DNA of 64,000 nucleotides from Paenilisteria newyorkensis (GCF_000766145.1 NZ_JNFB01000039.1:208758-272757), one strand, 5' to 3'; positions 8,600 to 18,000 are shown, counted from the stretch's first letter. Made by a program: numbers and translations. Notes: generated by a model from the letters alone, not told the origin.

Positions 8600-9019
8600 C
8601 TATTTAACAACTAAAACTGGACACGCTGCTTGTTTGACTATTTTGTGACTGACGCTTCCCATTACCATTTCTTGTAAGGAGTTTAAGCCACGACTGCCTA
8701 AAACGAGCAAATCTGTTGGATGCTCAGACGCATATTTTATGATACTTGGTCCGGGGTCTCCATGCAGTAACGCTACTTGATAATCGATTTTCGCATTCTC
8801 TAGCCTATTCAAAGTTTCCTCTATTTTTTTCAATCGTTTCATGTGTAGTAATTCTTTATTGGATTTCAAGTCTAACGCGGCAGATTTAGTCTCGCTAGAA
8901 TCGACGACACTTATGACCGTCACGTGTATATCAGGAAATCCTTTACTGAGTTTAACTACTTCCTTCGTTGCATTCACTGCATGCGTGGATCCATCGGCAG
9001 CCAGTAAAATATTCTTCAT
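8600..9019 (-). CDS. Universal stress protein, UspA family
   Basis: A 139-residue single Usp domain. MKNILLAADGSTHA opens the nucleotide-binding fold. The ATP-binding signature appears as LVLGSRGLNSLQEMVMGSVSHKIVKQAACPVLVV (about residues 105-138), with Gly-2x-Gly-9x-Gly spacing, so this is probably an ATP-binding type. The start at 9019 is preferred because the Usp fold begins there and GGAG lies upstream; the frame extends six codons further. It lies about 20 bases after the SulP gene and is likely co-transcribed. SulP-UspA pairs are common in bacteria, and a regulatory role on the transporter is often proposed but not shown here. Confidence 0.9.
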   Translation of the reverse strand: MKNILLAADGSTHAVNATKEVVKLSKGFPDIHVTVISVVDSSETKSAALDLKSNKELLHMKRLKKIEETLNRLENAKIDYQVALLHGDPGPSIIKYASEHPTDLLVLGSRGLNSLQEMVMGSVSHKIVKQAACPVLVVK

Positions 9020-9039
9020 TCCACAATCTCTCCTCACCC

Positions 9040-10497
9040 TTAACGGGAACTATTTTTTAAATAGGTTCTTAATTGACGCATCATTCGGCGACTTTCCTTA
9101 TCTAGACCTACCATTCTGACTGTACTTCCATCGTTCTCAAACTGCATGATTACTTTATAAATCGCCTCAACGCCTGAGTCATCCCATATATGAAGTTCGC
9201 TTAGATCCAATATAACACGCTTATTCTCAGTCTTTATGGAAAGCGCCTGGACGAAATTGTCAACAGAGGCAAAGAAAAGTTGCCCTTTCACTCTATACAT
9301 AACCTTGTCGGCTTCTTTTGGAATGATGTCCACTTTCACTTTTGAAATTTTGACCATAAATAAAATGGCACTTAGAACCACGCCTATAATGACGCCTATT
9401 GCTAAATTGTGTGTGAATACGACTGTCAGAACCGTGATAATCATAACTGCCGTATCCGTATAATGACCTTTTTTGATATATTCAAAGCTGTGCCAATCAA
9501 ATGTCCCTATACAGACGGTAATCATGACGGCAATGAGCACAGCCATTGGTATTTGAACAACCCAATCACCAAGAACGAGAATGAGAAACATTAAAAATAC
9601 GCCAGCTGTAAAAGTAGACAATCGTTTGCGTCCACCAGAACTCACATTAATCATCGACTGGCCAATCATGGCACAACCGGGCATACCGCCAAAAAAGCCA
9701 GTCACAATATTCGCGATGCCTTGACCTTTTGCCTCTCTTGTTTTATTGCTATCTGTATCCGTCATGTCATCTATGATTGTTGCTGTTAGTAGAGATTCTA
9801 ATAAACCAACGACGCTGAGTCCAATGGCTGTCGGTAAGATAATACCTAGCGTTTCTAGCGTAAATGGGATAGATGGAAACAAAAAAACGGGCAGTGAACT
9901 AGAAAGAGAACCCATGTCCCCAACTGTTTTTACGTCCAGATGGAATAAGACGGTAACCAGCGTCATGACAATAATCACAATCAGTGCTGCTGGGATAGCT
10001 TTAAAAAATTTAGGTAAGCCGTACAATATAAGCAAGGATACACCGACCATAGCGTACATCAGCCAGTTAGCGGCTTGCAACTGTTGTAACTGCGCCATAA
10101 AAATTAAAATAGCGAGCGCGTTAACGAATCCAATCATCACGGAGCGCGGAATAAAACGCATGAGTTTGGCTACGCCTAGATAACCAAATAGCAATTGAAT
10201 AATGCCTGTCAAAATAGTAGCAGCTAATAAATACTGCAATCCGTGATCTTTTACCAAATCGACTACTAAAAGCGCCATGGCTCCAGTAGCTGCTGAAATC
10301 ATGGCAGGTCGTCCGCCAATAAAAGCGATAACGACAGCCATTGTAAAGGATGCATAGAGGCCTATCATTGGATCCACACCTGCAATAATAGAGAAAGCGA
10401 TGGCTTCAGGAATGAGCGCAAAAGCAACGACTATGCCAGATAAAATGTCTCCTCGTAAGTTACCAAACCACTCGTTTTTTCGTAAACTAAATAACAT
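9040..10497 (-). CDS. SulP-family anion transporter with STAS domain
   Basis: A 485-residue SLC26/SulP transporter. About 12-14 hydrophobic segments fill residues 15-375. The family motifs are [23 protein letters not shown] near the front and the [24 protein letters not shown] loop. A cytosolic STAS domain follows (about 385-480), with [19 protein letters not shown]. Likely substrates are sulfate, bicarbonate or another small anion; sequence does not decide. ATG at 10497, with GGAGG 8 bases upstream, is preferred to the TTG five codons earlier. It precedes the UspA gene on the same strand. Confidence 0.92.
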   Translation of the reverse strand: MLFSLRKNEWFGNLRGDILSGIVVAFALIPEAIAFSIIAGVDPMIGLYASFTMAVVIAFIGGRPAMISAATGAMALLVVDLVKDHGLQYLLAATILTGIIQLLFGYLGVAKLMRFIPRSVMIGFVNALAILIFMAQLQQLQAANWLMYAMVGVSLLILYGLPKFFKAIPAALIVIIVMTLVTVLFHLDVKTVGDMGSLSSSLPVFLFPSIPFTLETLGIILPTAIGLSVVGLLESLLTATIIDDMTDTDSNKTREAKGQGIANIVTGFFGGMPGCAMIGQSMINVSSGGRKRLSTFTAGVFLMFLILVLGDWVVQIPMAVLIAVMITVCIGTFDWHSFEYIKKGHYTDTAVMIITVLTVVFTHNLAIGVIIGVVLSAILFMVKISKVKVDIIPKEADKVMYRVKGQLFFASVDNFVQALSIKTENKRVILDLSELHIWDDSGVEAIYKVIMQFENDGSTVRMVGLDKESRRMMRQLRTYLKNSSR

Positions 10498-10597
10498 CCT
10501 TGAAACCTCCAACTTTTTTTACTCGTACAAATGAATCTGAGCATGTCCATCGTAGCATAGAAACCCTTTTTAATAAAGAGTCATTATGCGTCACTAC

Positions 10598-10626
10598 TTG
10601 CATACCAGCGCTATTTTAGCTATACT
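10598..10626 (+). promoter_or_regulatory. SigA-type promoter of the small membrane-protein gene
   Basis: TTGCAT (10598-10603) and TATACT (10621-10626) with a 17-base spacer, 26 bases before the ATG at 10653. AAGGAG lies between them and the start. Confidence 0.7.
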
Positions 10627-10652
10627 TGCTTGTGTAAGGAGTTGGAACCCGC

Positions 10653-10940
10653 ATGCCTAAAAATGAGAAATGGAAAGCGCTCGTTGATATTAATATTTTA
10701 CTGATCTTATTCGGTTATATTTGTTTGTACCTTATGTATAACGTCAAGTGGCCGGAGAGTTTGCTGTTTATCGTCGCCATTCTAATGGGAGCTTCCGGTT
10801 GCCTAGGATTTTATTTGAGTATTAAAGGAATGCAGATGAAACGTAAACCGATGTATCAAATTTTCCTGATGATGGCCTCGATTATTCCCGCTATCATCGG
10901 CGTTATTTATATCGTTGTTTACTTTATCACCTTATTTTAA
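10653..10940 (+). CDS. Small membrane protein, unknown function
   Basis: A 95-residue protein with three hydrophobic segments (about residues 13-29, 34-55, 69-92) and a short basic loop, KGMQMKRKPMYQ. I do not recognise the family. It is a single gene with its own promoter and a strong terminator, pointing away from the SulP operon. The start is ATG at 10653 with AAGGAG upstream. Confidence 0.75.
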   Translation: MPKNEKWKALVDINILLILFGYICLYLMYNVKWPESLLFIVAILMGASGCLGFYLSIKGMQMKRKPMYQIFLMMASIIPAIIGVIYIVVYFITLF

Positions 10941-10948
10941 AAAGAAGC

Positions 10949-10991
10949 AAAGCCCAGTGACTACCGTCTAAACGCGGTGACACTGGGCTTT
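10949..10991. terminator. Bidirectional terminator between membrane protein and UvrA-like gene
   Basis: An 11-base stem, AAAGCCCAGTG against CACTGGGCTTT, followed by TTT on the plus strand and CTTCTTTTT on the minus strand. It serves the convergent small gene and the 11001-14171 gene. Confidence 0.88.
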
Positions 10992-11000
10992 TTGTTGGTA

Positions 11001-14000
11001 TTAGTTATTCTGTTCTAAGCATTCGTAAACGGCCATCATTTCTTGTTTATTCAACTCACGGATACGATTGAAAATCAGGATATCAGACACGGCTTCTGTG
11101 CGCGAACTTGCCGCGACAACATCGCTCACTTTACCTGTTAACCACGTGCTTACCGCGATATCTTCCACCGTTTCTTTCAGTCCGTCCTCGTTAATTCCGG
11201 TCGCCGAACACGTGACGCATGGAATCGATAATTTTTGAACGCCGTCATGTAGACCATCCTCTGAGATAACTTTCTTCCCTTTACAGAATGGACATGGCTC
11301 GGCTTTCTTGACCTTATTGATTTGCGTGACGATTTTTTTATAGCCAAATGCTTCGTAGACGTACGTCAGTTTTTTGTATTTTCCGTTGACAAAATAGGCG
11401 TCAATGATGGTTTCTCGCGTTTCTTTAATATTTGGGAAATCGCAAATTGTGACTTGGTTTTTACGACTGATGGATTCGATATTGGCTTCAATTTCATCCC
11501 AGAATGGCACAGCATTTTGTAGAACCATTTCGTAACCAACGAAGCTTGCTTGCTCTAGTTCTAGCATTTTTAAGGCGACTTGTTTTTCTCTTGGAAGTAA
11601 GGAAACGTCTTCTGTAAGCGGCATGTCTCCACCGACGATTTCTTTGACTTTCACGAGTTCAGGTAACGCGCCAACTGTTGCTATCACTTGGTCTACGGGT
11701 TGTTGAACCAGCTCACGGATGTCTGTTTCGCCGAACGTTAGTTTTTTATGGTGACCAAGAACGCTACCTTCGCAAATCGGGCATGTCACCATTTTTCTAG
11801 TTTCCTTCATCTGTTCTTTAATAATCGATTTGGAAATAACGATGTAGCGGCCGATGATTTGATTGAAACCTTGCCAGATTCTCGTCGCTTTTCCTGCTTT
11901 ATCATAGAACGATTTTTCCCAATAGCCATATAAGAAGGTATGTTTCTCGGCTTCCGTTAGCTTGCTGTAAGGCTTGCTCAAGTCGTGACCGAGCTCATTC
12001 TTGATTTCCTCGAATAAAAACTCGATTTTCTGGAACTGGAAAAATTCTAACACTTTCATCACTTCTGGGTGCAGCATACCTTCCCAAAACGGCGCATTTT
12101 TGTCCTGAATCACAACATCGAAATCAAATTCCTCGATCACGCGACGGCCAGAGCAATACGGGCAATGGTTATCTGCTGAATAAAAATCGAAACTTCGCGT
12201 ATCTTTATTCGTAGGATGCGATGCCACAATGTGGTTAATGAGTCCGCCCATTTCAAAAAGGAAACTATATTGACTATACAAATGCCGTTCCAAATCAATC
12301 GCGACAACTGGTGCAATTTTCTCCGATTCGAATTCGCCATAAATCAAGCGAGCCATCGATGACAAGCTCTTTAAAATACCGCCTTTATAGATGTTTTCCG
12401 CATTTTTGAAGTAGTCGATATGATTTTCTTCTAAATAATGAACACCGGTTTGTGGCTTCAGCGTAGAAGAAATTGGCGCCGGTTTTACGCTAGCTTCCCC
12501 GCTTTTTTGACGGTAGAACTCTTCATGCGTCACAATATCCAGCTTTTCAACCGGCTCGACTTGCCGTTTTCCGAAATCGACAATGAAATCCGAGGCTTCA
12601 AGCATGTAATCGTTATGCTCAATCATCACCATAGACACCGTTTCATCCTCTAAAATAACGCGAATACTATCGATGAATTGGTTTAAAATATTTTGCGACA
12701 AACCTTTCGATGGCTCATCAAAAATGAATAGCGTATGCGGATTTTTAGCGCCTGAAAAAAGTTCCGAAACAAGATGCACACATTGGAATTCCCCTGTGGA
12801 TAGCGTCTGTGTTTTTCTTTCTAGCGTTAAATAGCCTAATCCTAATTTTATTAATAAACTCAAGCGTTTGTGCGCGAGATCTTGCTTTGGTAATTCATCA
12901 ATAATATCTTCAATCGAACGTTCAAAAATAGCGTCAATGTCATCGCTATACTTCGTCAGTTTTTTCTTAATATCAAGGAATGTCGCAACAGTCGAACGGC
13001 TCGTAATCGATTGATTGCGATTTTGACCGACCATAACTAACTTATCTTTTGGATAGCGTTTCAGAAAATCTTTCGCGATACATTCGTTGACTAGCGTCGA
13101 TTTCCCGCACCCAGATTCACCCGTAAATGTCACGAGTCTGTTTTTCGGAATTTGTATCTCTGCCATTTGAATATTACGGCAATGCAAATCCTTAAATTGG
13201 TAGTATTCCGTCGGTTTTTCTTGATTCGTCCCAACAAGCACTGGCGCTGGTCGTGGCGATTCCTCCACAATTTTCCCGCCGTATTTCCCACTGCCTGGTC
13301 CGAAAAATAGCTGCTCATCCGTTGCATCCAGAACGGTGTCCGAATGGTCAATCAGCCAAATCTGGTTTTTGTAGCCCAATTGTTTAATTTGCTCTAGAAT
13401 CTTTAATAATGTTTGGTGATCGAGACCGACCGAAATTTCATCGATAATAATCACGGTATTTTCACTCGTAGCCATGAATTCCGCCAAATAAAGTCGCGTT
13501 AATTCCCCTCCTGATAGCGTTCCCATGATGCGATTTAGTGTTAAGTAGCCGATATTCATATTGATAATATTTTGCAGGATATGCTGTTTTCCTTCGCTAA
13601 GATTTAATTCCTCTTTAAGCGAAAGCAGCGTCTCCATGCTCAAATTATTTACATCAGAAATGCTGTGTTCTTTTCCTAGTAACTCGATTTTATAGGTCTC
13701 AACTTCGGGATTAAAGCGCTTGCCGTCACATTTTTTACACGTCACGTTACTATTACTGCCACGCCCTTTACAACCCGTACACCAACCCAAAACATTATTA
13801 AACGAAAATAGTTCTGGTGATAAGTCGAATTTTTCTGCCATTGTCACACGAATTTCCTTAAATACACCAGTATGCGTTCCGATTGTAGAACGCGGATTCG
13901 ATGAAATAGAGGATTTTCCAAGAAACAAAACAAGTGGCATTTCTTCCATCTTGATCGCGCTGAAATTCGTATCCATAATTTCGGGAAATAAGTACTGATA

Positions 14001-14171
14001 TTCCGCTTTTGGTAGCAATGAAACGAGACGCTTCTTGGATTCCTCACCGATAGTTTGGCAGAAAGTCGTTTTTCCTGATCCAGACAAACCGGCAATTCCG
14101 AGTGATTTATCTGTTGGTAATACAGTGTCCAGATGGTTAATGTTGTTCGCAATTAATTGATTTATTTTCAT
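11001..14171 (-). CDS. UvrA-like tandem ABC ATPase with extra C-terminal zinc-finger region
   Basis: A 1056-residue cytosolic protein of the UvrA branch of ABC ATPases. Module 1: Walker A GLSGSGKTT (28-36), a Cys4 insertion (C131, C134, C145, C148), signature LSGGE (219-223), Walker B IIIDE (241-245). Module 2: Walker A GESGCGKST (351-359), signature LSTGE (457-461), Walker B FIFDEPS (482-488), H-loop IEHN (517-520). In housekeeping UvrA (about 940 residues) the second ATPase ends the protein. Here about 500 more residues follow, with CPYC (670-673), CPIC, and CPFC...CVTC pairs but no further Walker motifs. It is not the uvrAB UvrA. A role in DNA repair, drug resistance or nucleic-acid clearance is possible but unproven. 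Its promoter carries a palindromic operator. Confidence 0.85.
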   Translation of the reverse strand: MKINQLIANNINHLDTVLPTDKSLGIAGLSGSGKTTFCQTIGEESKKRLVSLLPKAEYQYLFPEIMDTNFSAIKMEEMPLVLFLGKSSISSNPRSTIGTHTGVFKEIRVTMAEKFDLSPELFSFNNVLGWCTGCKGRGSNSNVTCKKCDGKRFNPEVETYKIELLGKEHSISDVNNLSMETLLSLKEELNLSEGKQHILQNIINMNIGYLTLNRIMGTLSGGELTRLYLAEFMATSENTVIIIDEISVGLDHQTLLKILEQIKQLGYKNQIWLIDHSDTVLDATDEQLFFGPGSGKYGGKIVEESPRPAPVLVGTNQEKPTEYYQFKDLHCRNIQMAEIQIPKNRLVTFTGESGCGKSTLVNECIAKDFLKRYPKDKLVMVGQNRNQSITSRSTVATFLDIKKKLTKYSDDIDAIFERSIEDIIDELPKQDLAHKRLSLLIKLGLGYLTLERKTQTLSTGEFQCVHLVSELFSGAKNPHTLFIFDEPSKGLSQNILNQFIDSIRVILEDETVSMVMIEHNDYMLEASDFIVDFGKRQVEPVEKLDIVTHEEFYRQKSGEASVKPAPISSTLKPQTGVHYLEENHIDYFKNAENIYKGGILKSLSSMARLIYGEFESEKIAPVVAIDLERHLYSQYSFLFEMGGLINHIVASHPTNKDTRSFDFYSADNHCPYCSGRRVIEEFDFDVVIQDKNAPFWEGMLHPEVMKVLEFFQFQKIEFLFEEIKNELGHDLSKPYSKLTEAEKHTFLYGYWEKSFYDKAGKATRIWQGFNQIIGRYIVISKSIIKEQMKETRKMVTCPICEGSVLGHHKKLTFGETDIRELVQQPVDQVIATVGALPELVKVKEIVGGDMPLTEDVSLLPREKQVALKMLELEQASFVGYEMVLQNAVPFWDEIEANIESISRKNQVTICDFPNIKETRETIIDAYFVNGKYKKLTYVYEAFGYKKIVTQINKVKKAEPCPFCKGKKVISEDGLHDGVQKLSIPCVTCSATGINEDGLKETVEDIAVSTWLTGKVSDVVAASSRTEAVSDILIFNRIRELNKQEMMAVYECLEQNN

Positions 14172-14218
14172 AGTGGTATCTTCCCCATTCTTTCAATCTA
14201 GTCATACGCTGAATCCTA

Positions 14219-14248
14219 ATTATCGCATAACTGGTTATGTAACTTCAA
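14219..14248 (-). promoter_or_regulatory. Promoter with palindromic operator for the UvrA-like gene
   Basis: On the minus strand TTGAAG (14243-14248) and GATAAT (14219-14224) are 18 bases apart. The spacer contains a perfect dyad, CATAAC-TG-GTTATG (14226-14239), placed where a repressor would block polymerase. No regulator gene of the right kind is adjacent except the ArsR fusion downstream of it, which has a different palindrome. Confidence 0.6.
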
Positions 14249-14269
14249 CTTCGAGTACTCTCTCACAAT

Positions 14270-14306
14270 AAAAGAGCGCAATCCCATTTCAGAATTGCAC
14301 TCTTTT
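14270..14306 (-). terminator. Terminator after the ArsR-AHSA1 gene
   Basis: A stem of about 14 pairs, AAAGAGTGCAATT with AATTGCGCTCTTT-like complement (G-U pairs allowed), followed by TTTTATT on the minus strand. Confidence 0.8.
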
Positions 14307-14314
14307 GCCCAACC

Positions 14315-15052
14315 TTATGCTAAAACCGTTCCGAGTTTATTACCCATTTCAGTCCATGCATATGTTGCGCCTTGGATCGCACCTTGACGCGCTTTCGTTT
14401 CTTCACTGAAACCGCTTTGGTCTAACTTCAATTGTACCGTATCATCTGCGTTTTTTGTCAATGTCCACGTTACTGTCGTTGTTTCGCCAGCGCTTGCCCA
14501 CGTGTATGTGATAGAATTTGGCTCATCGATGTTCAGCACTTCGCAATCGACAATGCCGTCCCACCATTCGGATGGTTCTGCGCGGAATTGGAATTTGTGA
14601 CCAACAACCGCTTTAAAATCGTTATTCCAAATCCATTTTGCGAGCATATCCGAGTCTGTTAACGCGTGCCATACTTTTTCTACCGAGCTTGTGAATTGAA
14701 AATCTAATGATACATCTGGTTTCATGTTTTGTTCCTCCAATAATTGATTTAGTTTAAACATTCGTTCTTTCCAAAAACTTTCATAGTACGATACCCAATC
14801 TTGAATTTCTTTCAGTGGCTTGGCATTTAACCGGTATCTGGTTTCACGACCAACTTTTCGCGCCACTACAAGATCGGCTTCTTTCAAAATAGCCAAATGC
14901 TTAGAAACGGCTGTACGACCCATTTGAAAATGAACCGTTATCTCGTATAACGGTAATTCTTCCACATCTGTCAGCATTTGAAGTATCTTTCGCCTCGTTG
15001 GATCGGCAACAGCGTCATAGACATCCCTCACTTGGCCTTTATCGCTAAGCAT
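14315..15052 (-). CDS. ArsR-type HTH fused to AHSA1/SRPBCC domain
   Basis: A 245-residue fusion. Residues 1-75 are an ArsR winged helix (VADPTRRKILQML, then GRTAVSKHLAILKEADLV as recognition region). About 113-240 is an AHSA1 ligand-binding domain (SVEKVWHALTDSDMLAKWIW...GEWWDG-like core). Such fusions probably sense a hydrophobic ligand directly with the SRPBCC cavity. The frame extends 12 codons upstream, but ATG at 15052 has GGTGG just before it and the ArsR fold starts there. A consensus promoter with a palindrome in its spacer lies upstream, which suggests autorepression. It follows the P-loop kinase gene, whose stop overlaps this promoter. Confidence 0.88.
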   Translation of the reverse strand: MLSDKGQVRDVYDAVADPTRRKILQMLTDVEELPLYEITVHFQMGRTAVSKHLAILKEADLVVARKVGRETRYRLNAKPLKEIQDWVSYYESFWKERMFKLNQLLEEQNMKPDVSLDFQFTSSVEKVWHALTDSDMLAKWIWNNDFKAVVGHKFQFRAEPSEWWDGIVDCEVLNIDEPNSITYTWASAGETTTVTWTLTKNADDTVQLKLDQSGFSEETKARQGAIQGATYAWTEMGNKLGTVLA

Positions 15053-15105
15053 ACACACCACCTTTTCTCTTTTCGGAAAATAGGACACCTTTTGTTGTCA
15101 TTTTC

Positions 15106-15135
15106 ATTATACGACACCATATGGTGACATGTCAA
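15106..15135 (-). promoter_or_regulatory. Consensus promoter with operator for the ArsR-AHSA1 gene
   Basis: On the minus strand a perfect TTGACA (15130-15135) and a perfect TATAAT (15106-15111) are 18 bases apart. A perfect 12-base palindrome, CACCATATGGTG (15115-15126), fills the spacer. This is a strong constitutive promoter that must be repressed; the ArsR domain it drives is the obvious candidate. The -35 overlaps the stop codon of the upstream kinase gene. Confidence 0.82.
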
Positions 15136-15635
15136 CTTTTTGTTTGGCATTTTTTTAGAATAAGGCTTATTATCGCTTCTTCGGAGAGGTTTTCACGGAG
15201 AATGATCTCGTTTTCCACACCTAGATAATCGTCACTAAGCCACCATTCTTCTAGTTTTTCGATTCCGAACTCGTGTGCGTTTGCTTTTGTTCGGTGTCTT
15301 TTTATAGTCTCTGAAAATGGTAAATCGAAATAATAAACGTCTGCTTTATGATTGAAAAAGTGGATAAGCCCGTGAAGCATCTCCTGATAAATCGCCTTGC
15401 CAAGTATGCCTTCTACGATGACATATTCGCATGTGTGTTTTCCATATTCAGCTATGATTCGAATGAGGTCGATGCTCGGGTTTCCTTGGCGATCTTTTAC
15501 GTGTAGCATATCGCGCCGAACGGTGTCTTGCGAAACGAGTAGTGTTCCTGGACCTAGCTTTTTTTGCAATTCGTTCGCGATCGTTGTTTTGCCGCTTCCT
15601 GAGTTTCCACGAATAATAAGTAGTTTTGTTTCCAT
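15132..15635 (-). CDS. P-loop kinase-like ATPase (AAA_33 type)
   Basis: A 167-residue cytosolic protein with Walker A GNSGSGKTT (10-18) at the front, followed by SQDTVRRDML and a lid-like region ETIKRHRTK. It resembles small nucleoside/antibiotic kinases and zeta-toxin-like P-loop proteins (chloramphenicol phosphotransferase-like), but no substrate is evident. The start is ATG at 15635 with GGAGG upstream. It is a single gene between the opuCD terminator and the ArsR-AHSA1 promoter. Confidence 0.8.
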   Translation of the reverse strand: METKLLIIRGNSGSGKTTIANELQKKLGPGTLLVSQDTVRRDMLHVKDRQGNPSIDLIRIIAEYGKHTCEYVIVEGILGKAIYQEMLHGLIHFFNHKADVYYFDLPFSETIKRHRTKANAHEFGIEKLEEWWLSDDYLGVENEIILRENLSEEAIISLILKKCQTKS

Positions 15636-15667
15636 CGGGTTTCCTCCTATGATTTTCTAATCAAAAA

Positions 15668-15698
15668 CGAACCACCACCCGTTAAGGATGATAGTTCG
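15668..15698 (-). terminator. Terminator of the opuC operon
   Basis: On the minus strand CGAACTATCATCC pairs with GGGTGGTGGTTCG (13 pairs including wobbles, 5-base loop), followed by TTTTTGATT. It sits 8 bases after the opuCD stop. Confidence 0.88.
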
Positions 15699-15705
15699 CT
15701 TGTCG

Positions 15706-16377
15706 TTATAGTACTTCCGCAAATTTCTTCTTTTTATTCTTCACTGGGTTTAGTTTGCGTTCGACCCAGCCAAGTAACACGTCCGCCATAACGGCCATCA
15801 GTGCGGTTGGAATCGCTCCAGCTAGAATAATCGCGGTTCCGTTTGTCGCGTTGGTTCCACGAACAATGATATCGCCGAGCCCGCCTGCACCAACGAATGT
15901 CCCGATTGCTGCTACTCCAATGGCGATGACAAGGGCGTTTCTAATCCCCGCCATAATCACGGAAAGCGCCAGCGGTATTTCAATCATACGCAACACTTGC
16001 CATTTAGTCATTCCCATCGCTTTTCCTGATTCAAGTAGCGCACCGTCTACATTTTGAATCCCTGTATAGGTGTTTTTCAGAATCGGTAAAATGGAATAGA
16101 GAAATAGTGAAAGGACAACTGTGTTTGTTCCGAGTCCCATCACGAGCATCAGCATCGCGAGTAAAGCCAAAGCAGGAATCGTTTGAATCACGTTCGCGGT
16201 TTGGATGACCCAGCCCGCTAATTTCTTCTTGCGAGCGATATAAATCCCGAGTGGAATCGCCACAATCGCTGCAAAAATAACGCCGTAAGCACTCATCAAG
16301 AAATGCCGCCAGAATGCTTCCATCACGTATGTTGCGTTGGTTTGATAATAGTCAATGAGTTGTGAAAATGTATCCAT
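15706..16377 (-). CDS. opuCD: OpuC osmolyte ABC transporter, permease
   Basis: Second permease of the OpuC carnitine/choline/betaine uptake ABC transporter. It has 223 residues with about six membrane segments. The EAA-type loop is in GKAMGMTKWQVLRMIEIPLALSVIMAG (about residues 117-143), and GAGGLGDIIVRGTN is typical of OpuC/OpuB permeases. It is the last gene of opuCA-CB-CC-CD, 15 bases after opuCC, with the operon terminator right behind it. It pairs with OpuCB as the heterodimeric channel. Confidence 0.95.
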   Translation of the reverse strand: MDTFSQLIDYYQTNATYVMEAFWRHFLMSAYGVIFAAIVAIPLGIYIARKKKLAGWVIQTANVIQTIPALALLAMLMLVMGLGTNTVVLSLFLYSILPILKNTYTGIQNVDGALLESGKAMGMTKWQVLRMIEIPLALSVIMAGIRNALVIAIGVAAIGTFVGAGGLGDIIVRGTNATNGTAIILAGAIPTALMAVMADVLLGWVERKLNPVKNKKKKFAEVL

Positions 16378-16392
16378 TTTGTCGACACCTCC

Positions 16393-17313
16393 TTATTTAT
16401 CTTCAAAGTAATTATGTTTTTTTAGAAATTCTTCTGCAACGATCGACGGTTCTTTTAATTCGCCATCTGCTTGGTAGTTCAGTTTTTGCATTTCTTCCGT
16501 GGAAATCGTGCCAACCAATTTGTTAATCGTTGTTTTCAGCTCTGGATGTTCTTTTAAAATAGCATCTGTAGCCATTGGTGAAGCATCGTACGGCGGGAAG
16601 AAGTGCTTATCATCTTCTAATACAACCAAATTATACGTCGGAATTCGGCCGTCTGTCGAGTAACCTAGCGCGACGTCCATCTGATTGTTTTTCAAAGCCG
16701 TGTAAATCAAGCCAATCTGCATCGGGAAAATTTTCTTGAATGTGATGTCATAGTCTTTGGAAAACGCTTTGTAACCGTCACCGGCACGCTCCATCCACGA
16801 GTTATCGACACCCGCAACAAGCTGATCTTCTACCGCGCGCATATCGCTAATCGTCTTTAAATTGTATTTCTTCGCGGTATCTTGACGCACCATAAAGGCA
16901 TACGTATTCGCAAAACCATACGAATCAAACCAATATTGATCGAAGCGCTCGGAAAAACCTTTTTGCACGGCTTTCAGTGCTTTTTCAGGATCTTTTAGCG
17001 GCTCTTCGCCAAGCGGACCTACCAAATCAGTCCCCGTGTAACGCGTTGCCGAGATATCAATATCGCCATTTACCATCGCTTGGTGTTGCACGACGGAAGA
17101 ACCGAGATTGTTTACCATTTCAACTTTTAAATCTGTATCGTGTTCAATCATTTGTTTTACGATATTACCTACTATCTGTGATTCTGTTGTAGACATAGTC
17201 CCAATTTTAATCGTGCCATCTGTGCTACCGCCAAGTCCTGGCAAGGCACACGCCGATAAAAGAGATACGCCAAGCAGGATGACAGTAGCAAGTTTGAGTC
17301 TTTTTTTCATCAT
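16393..17313 (-). CDS. opuCC: OpuC substrate-binding lipoprotein
   Basis: A 306-residue extracytoplasmic binding protein anchored by lipid. The signal peptide carries a lipobox LLSACALPG (Cys at about residue 22). The mature part is a type-II periplasmic-binding fold of the OpuAC family, with TMSTTESQIVGNIVKQMIEHD and ARYTGTDLVGPLGEEP. It captures quaternary ammonium osmolytes such as carnitine in Listeria OpuC (family knowledge). It lies between the two permease genes, as in the usual opuC order. Confidence 0.95.
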   Translation of the reverse strand: MMKKRLKLATVILLGVSLLSACALPGLGGSTDGTIKIGTMSTTESQIVGNIVKQMIEHDTDLKVEMVNNLGSSVVQHQAMVNGDIDISATRYTGTDLVGPLGEEPLKDPEKALKAVQKGFSERFDQYWFDSYGFANTYAFMVRQDTAKKYNLKTISDMRAVEDQLVAGVDNSWMERAGDGYKAFSKDYDITFKKIFPMQIGLIYTALKNNQMDVALGYSTDGRIPTYNLVVLEDDKHFFPPYDASPMATDAILKEHPELKTTINKLVGTISTEEMQKLNYQADGELKEPSIVAEEFLKKHNYFEDK

Positions 17314-17328
17314 TTTTTACTGTCCCTC

Positions 17329-17982
17329 CTACATATTCTCTTTTGCAGCACGAATTGCTTTTGGTGTAATCCGAACTTCTAATTTGCCTAGGAAAAATTC
17401 GACTAACAGCGCCAAAATCGTAACCGGAATCGCGCCGCCGAGAATTAAATCTGGACGATATAAGTTCAATCCGTTAAAGATAAAGTCACCGAGCCCGCCT
17501 GCACCAATGTATGAGGCAAGTGTTGCCCAAGCAATGATGTATACGGCGGATAAACGAATACCTGCCATAATGACGGAAATCGAGTTAGGAAGTTCGACAT
17601 TTTTGACGAGTTGCCAAGATGTCATCCCCATGCCACGTCCCGATTCAATCAAATTTTTGTCCACGCCACGAACACCGATAAACGTGTTTCGCATGATTGG
17701 CAGCACCGAATAAATGAATAGCGCCACAATCGCTGGTATTTTACCGACGCCTAGAATTGGAATAATAAAAGCCAAGATTGCAAGCGACGGCACTGTTTGT
17801 AACACACTAACAATCCCGATTACAAAATTAGCGATTTTTGGCGAGCGTGTTAACAAAATGCCCACCGGTACAGCCACAACAATCCCCAAAATTACCGCAG
17901 ATAGCGAAATATAGAGATGTTCCCACGTTTTTACTAGCAGGTCATGGCCGTTGTCTTGGAAAAATTGCGTTATCGCGTCCAT
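17329..17982 (-). CDS. opuCB: OpuC osmolyte ABC transporter, permease
   Basis: First OpuC permease, with 217 residues and about six membrane helices. The coupling-loop sequence is [27 protein letters not shown] and the later motif is [14 protein letters not shown]. It is a paralogue of OpuCD in the same operon, and the two are expected to form the membrane channel energised by OpuCA. The gap to opuCA is 18 bases, with a GGAGG site. Confidence 0.95.
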   Translation of the reverse strand: MDAITQFFQDNGHDLLVKTWEHLYISLSAVILGIVVAVPVGILLTRSPKIANFVIGIVSVLQTVPSLAILAFIIPILGVGKIPAIVALFIYSVLPIMRNTFIGVRGVDKNLIESGRGMGMTSWQLVKNVELPNSISVIMAGIRLSAVYIIAWATLASYIGAGGLGDFIFNGLNLYRPDLILGGAIPVTILALLVEFFLGKLEVRITPKAIRAAKENM

Positions 17983-18000
17983 TAAAAATAACCTCCTATT

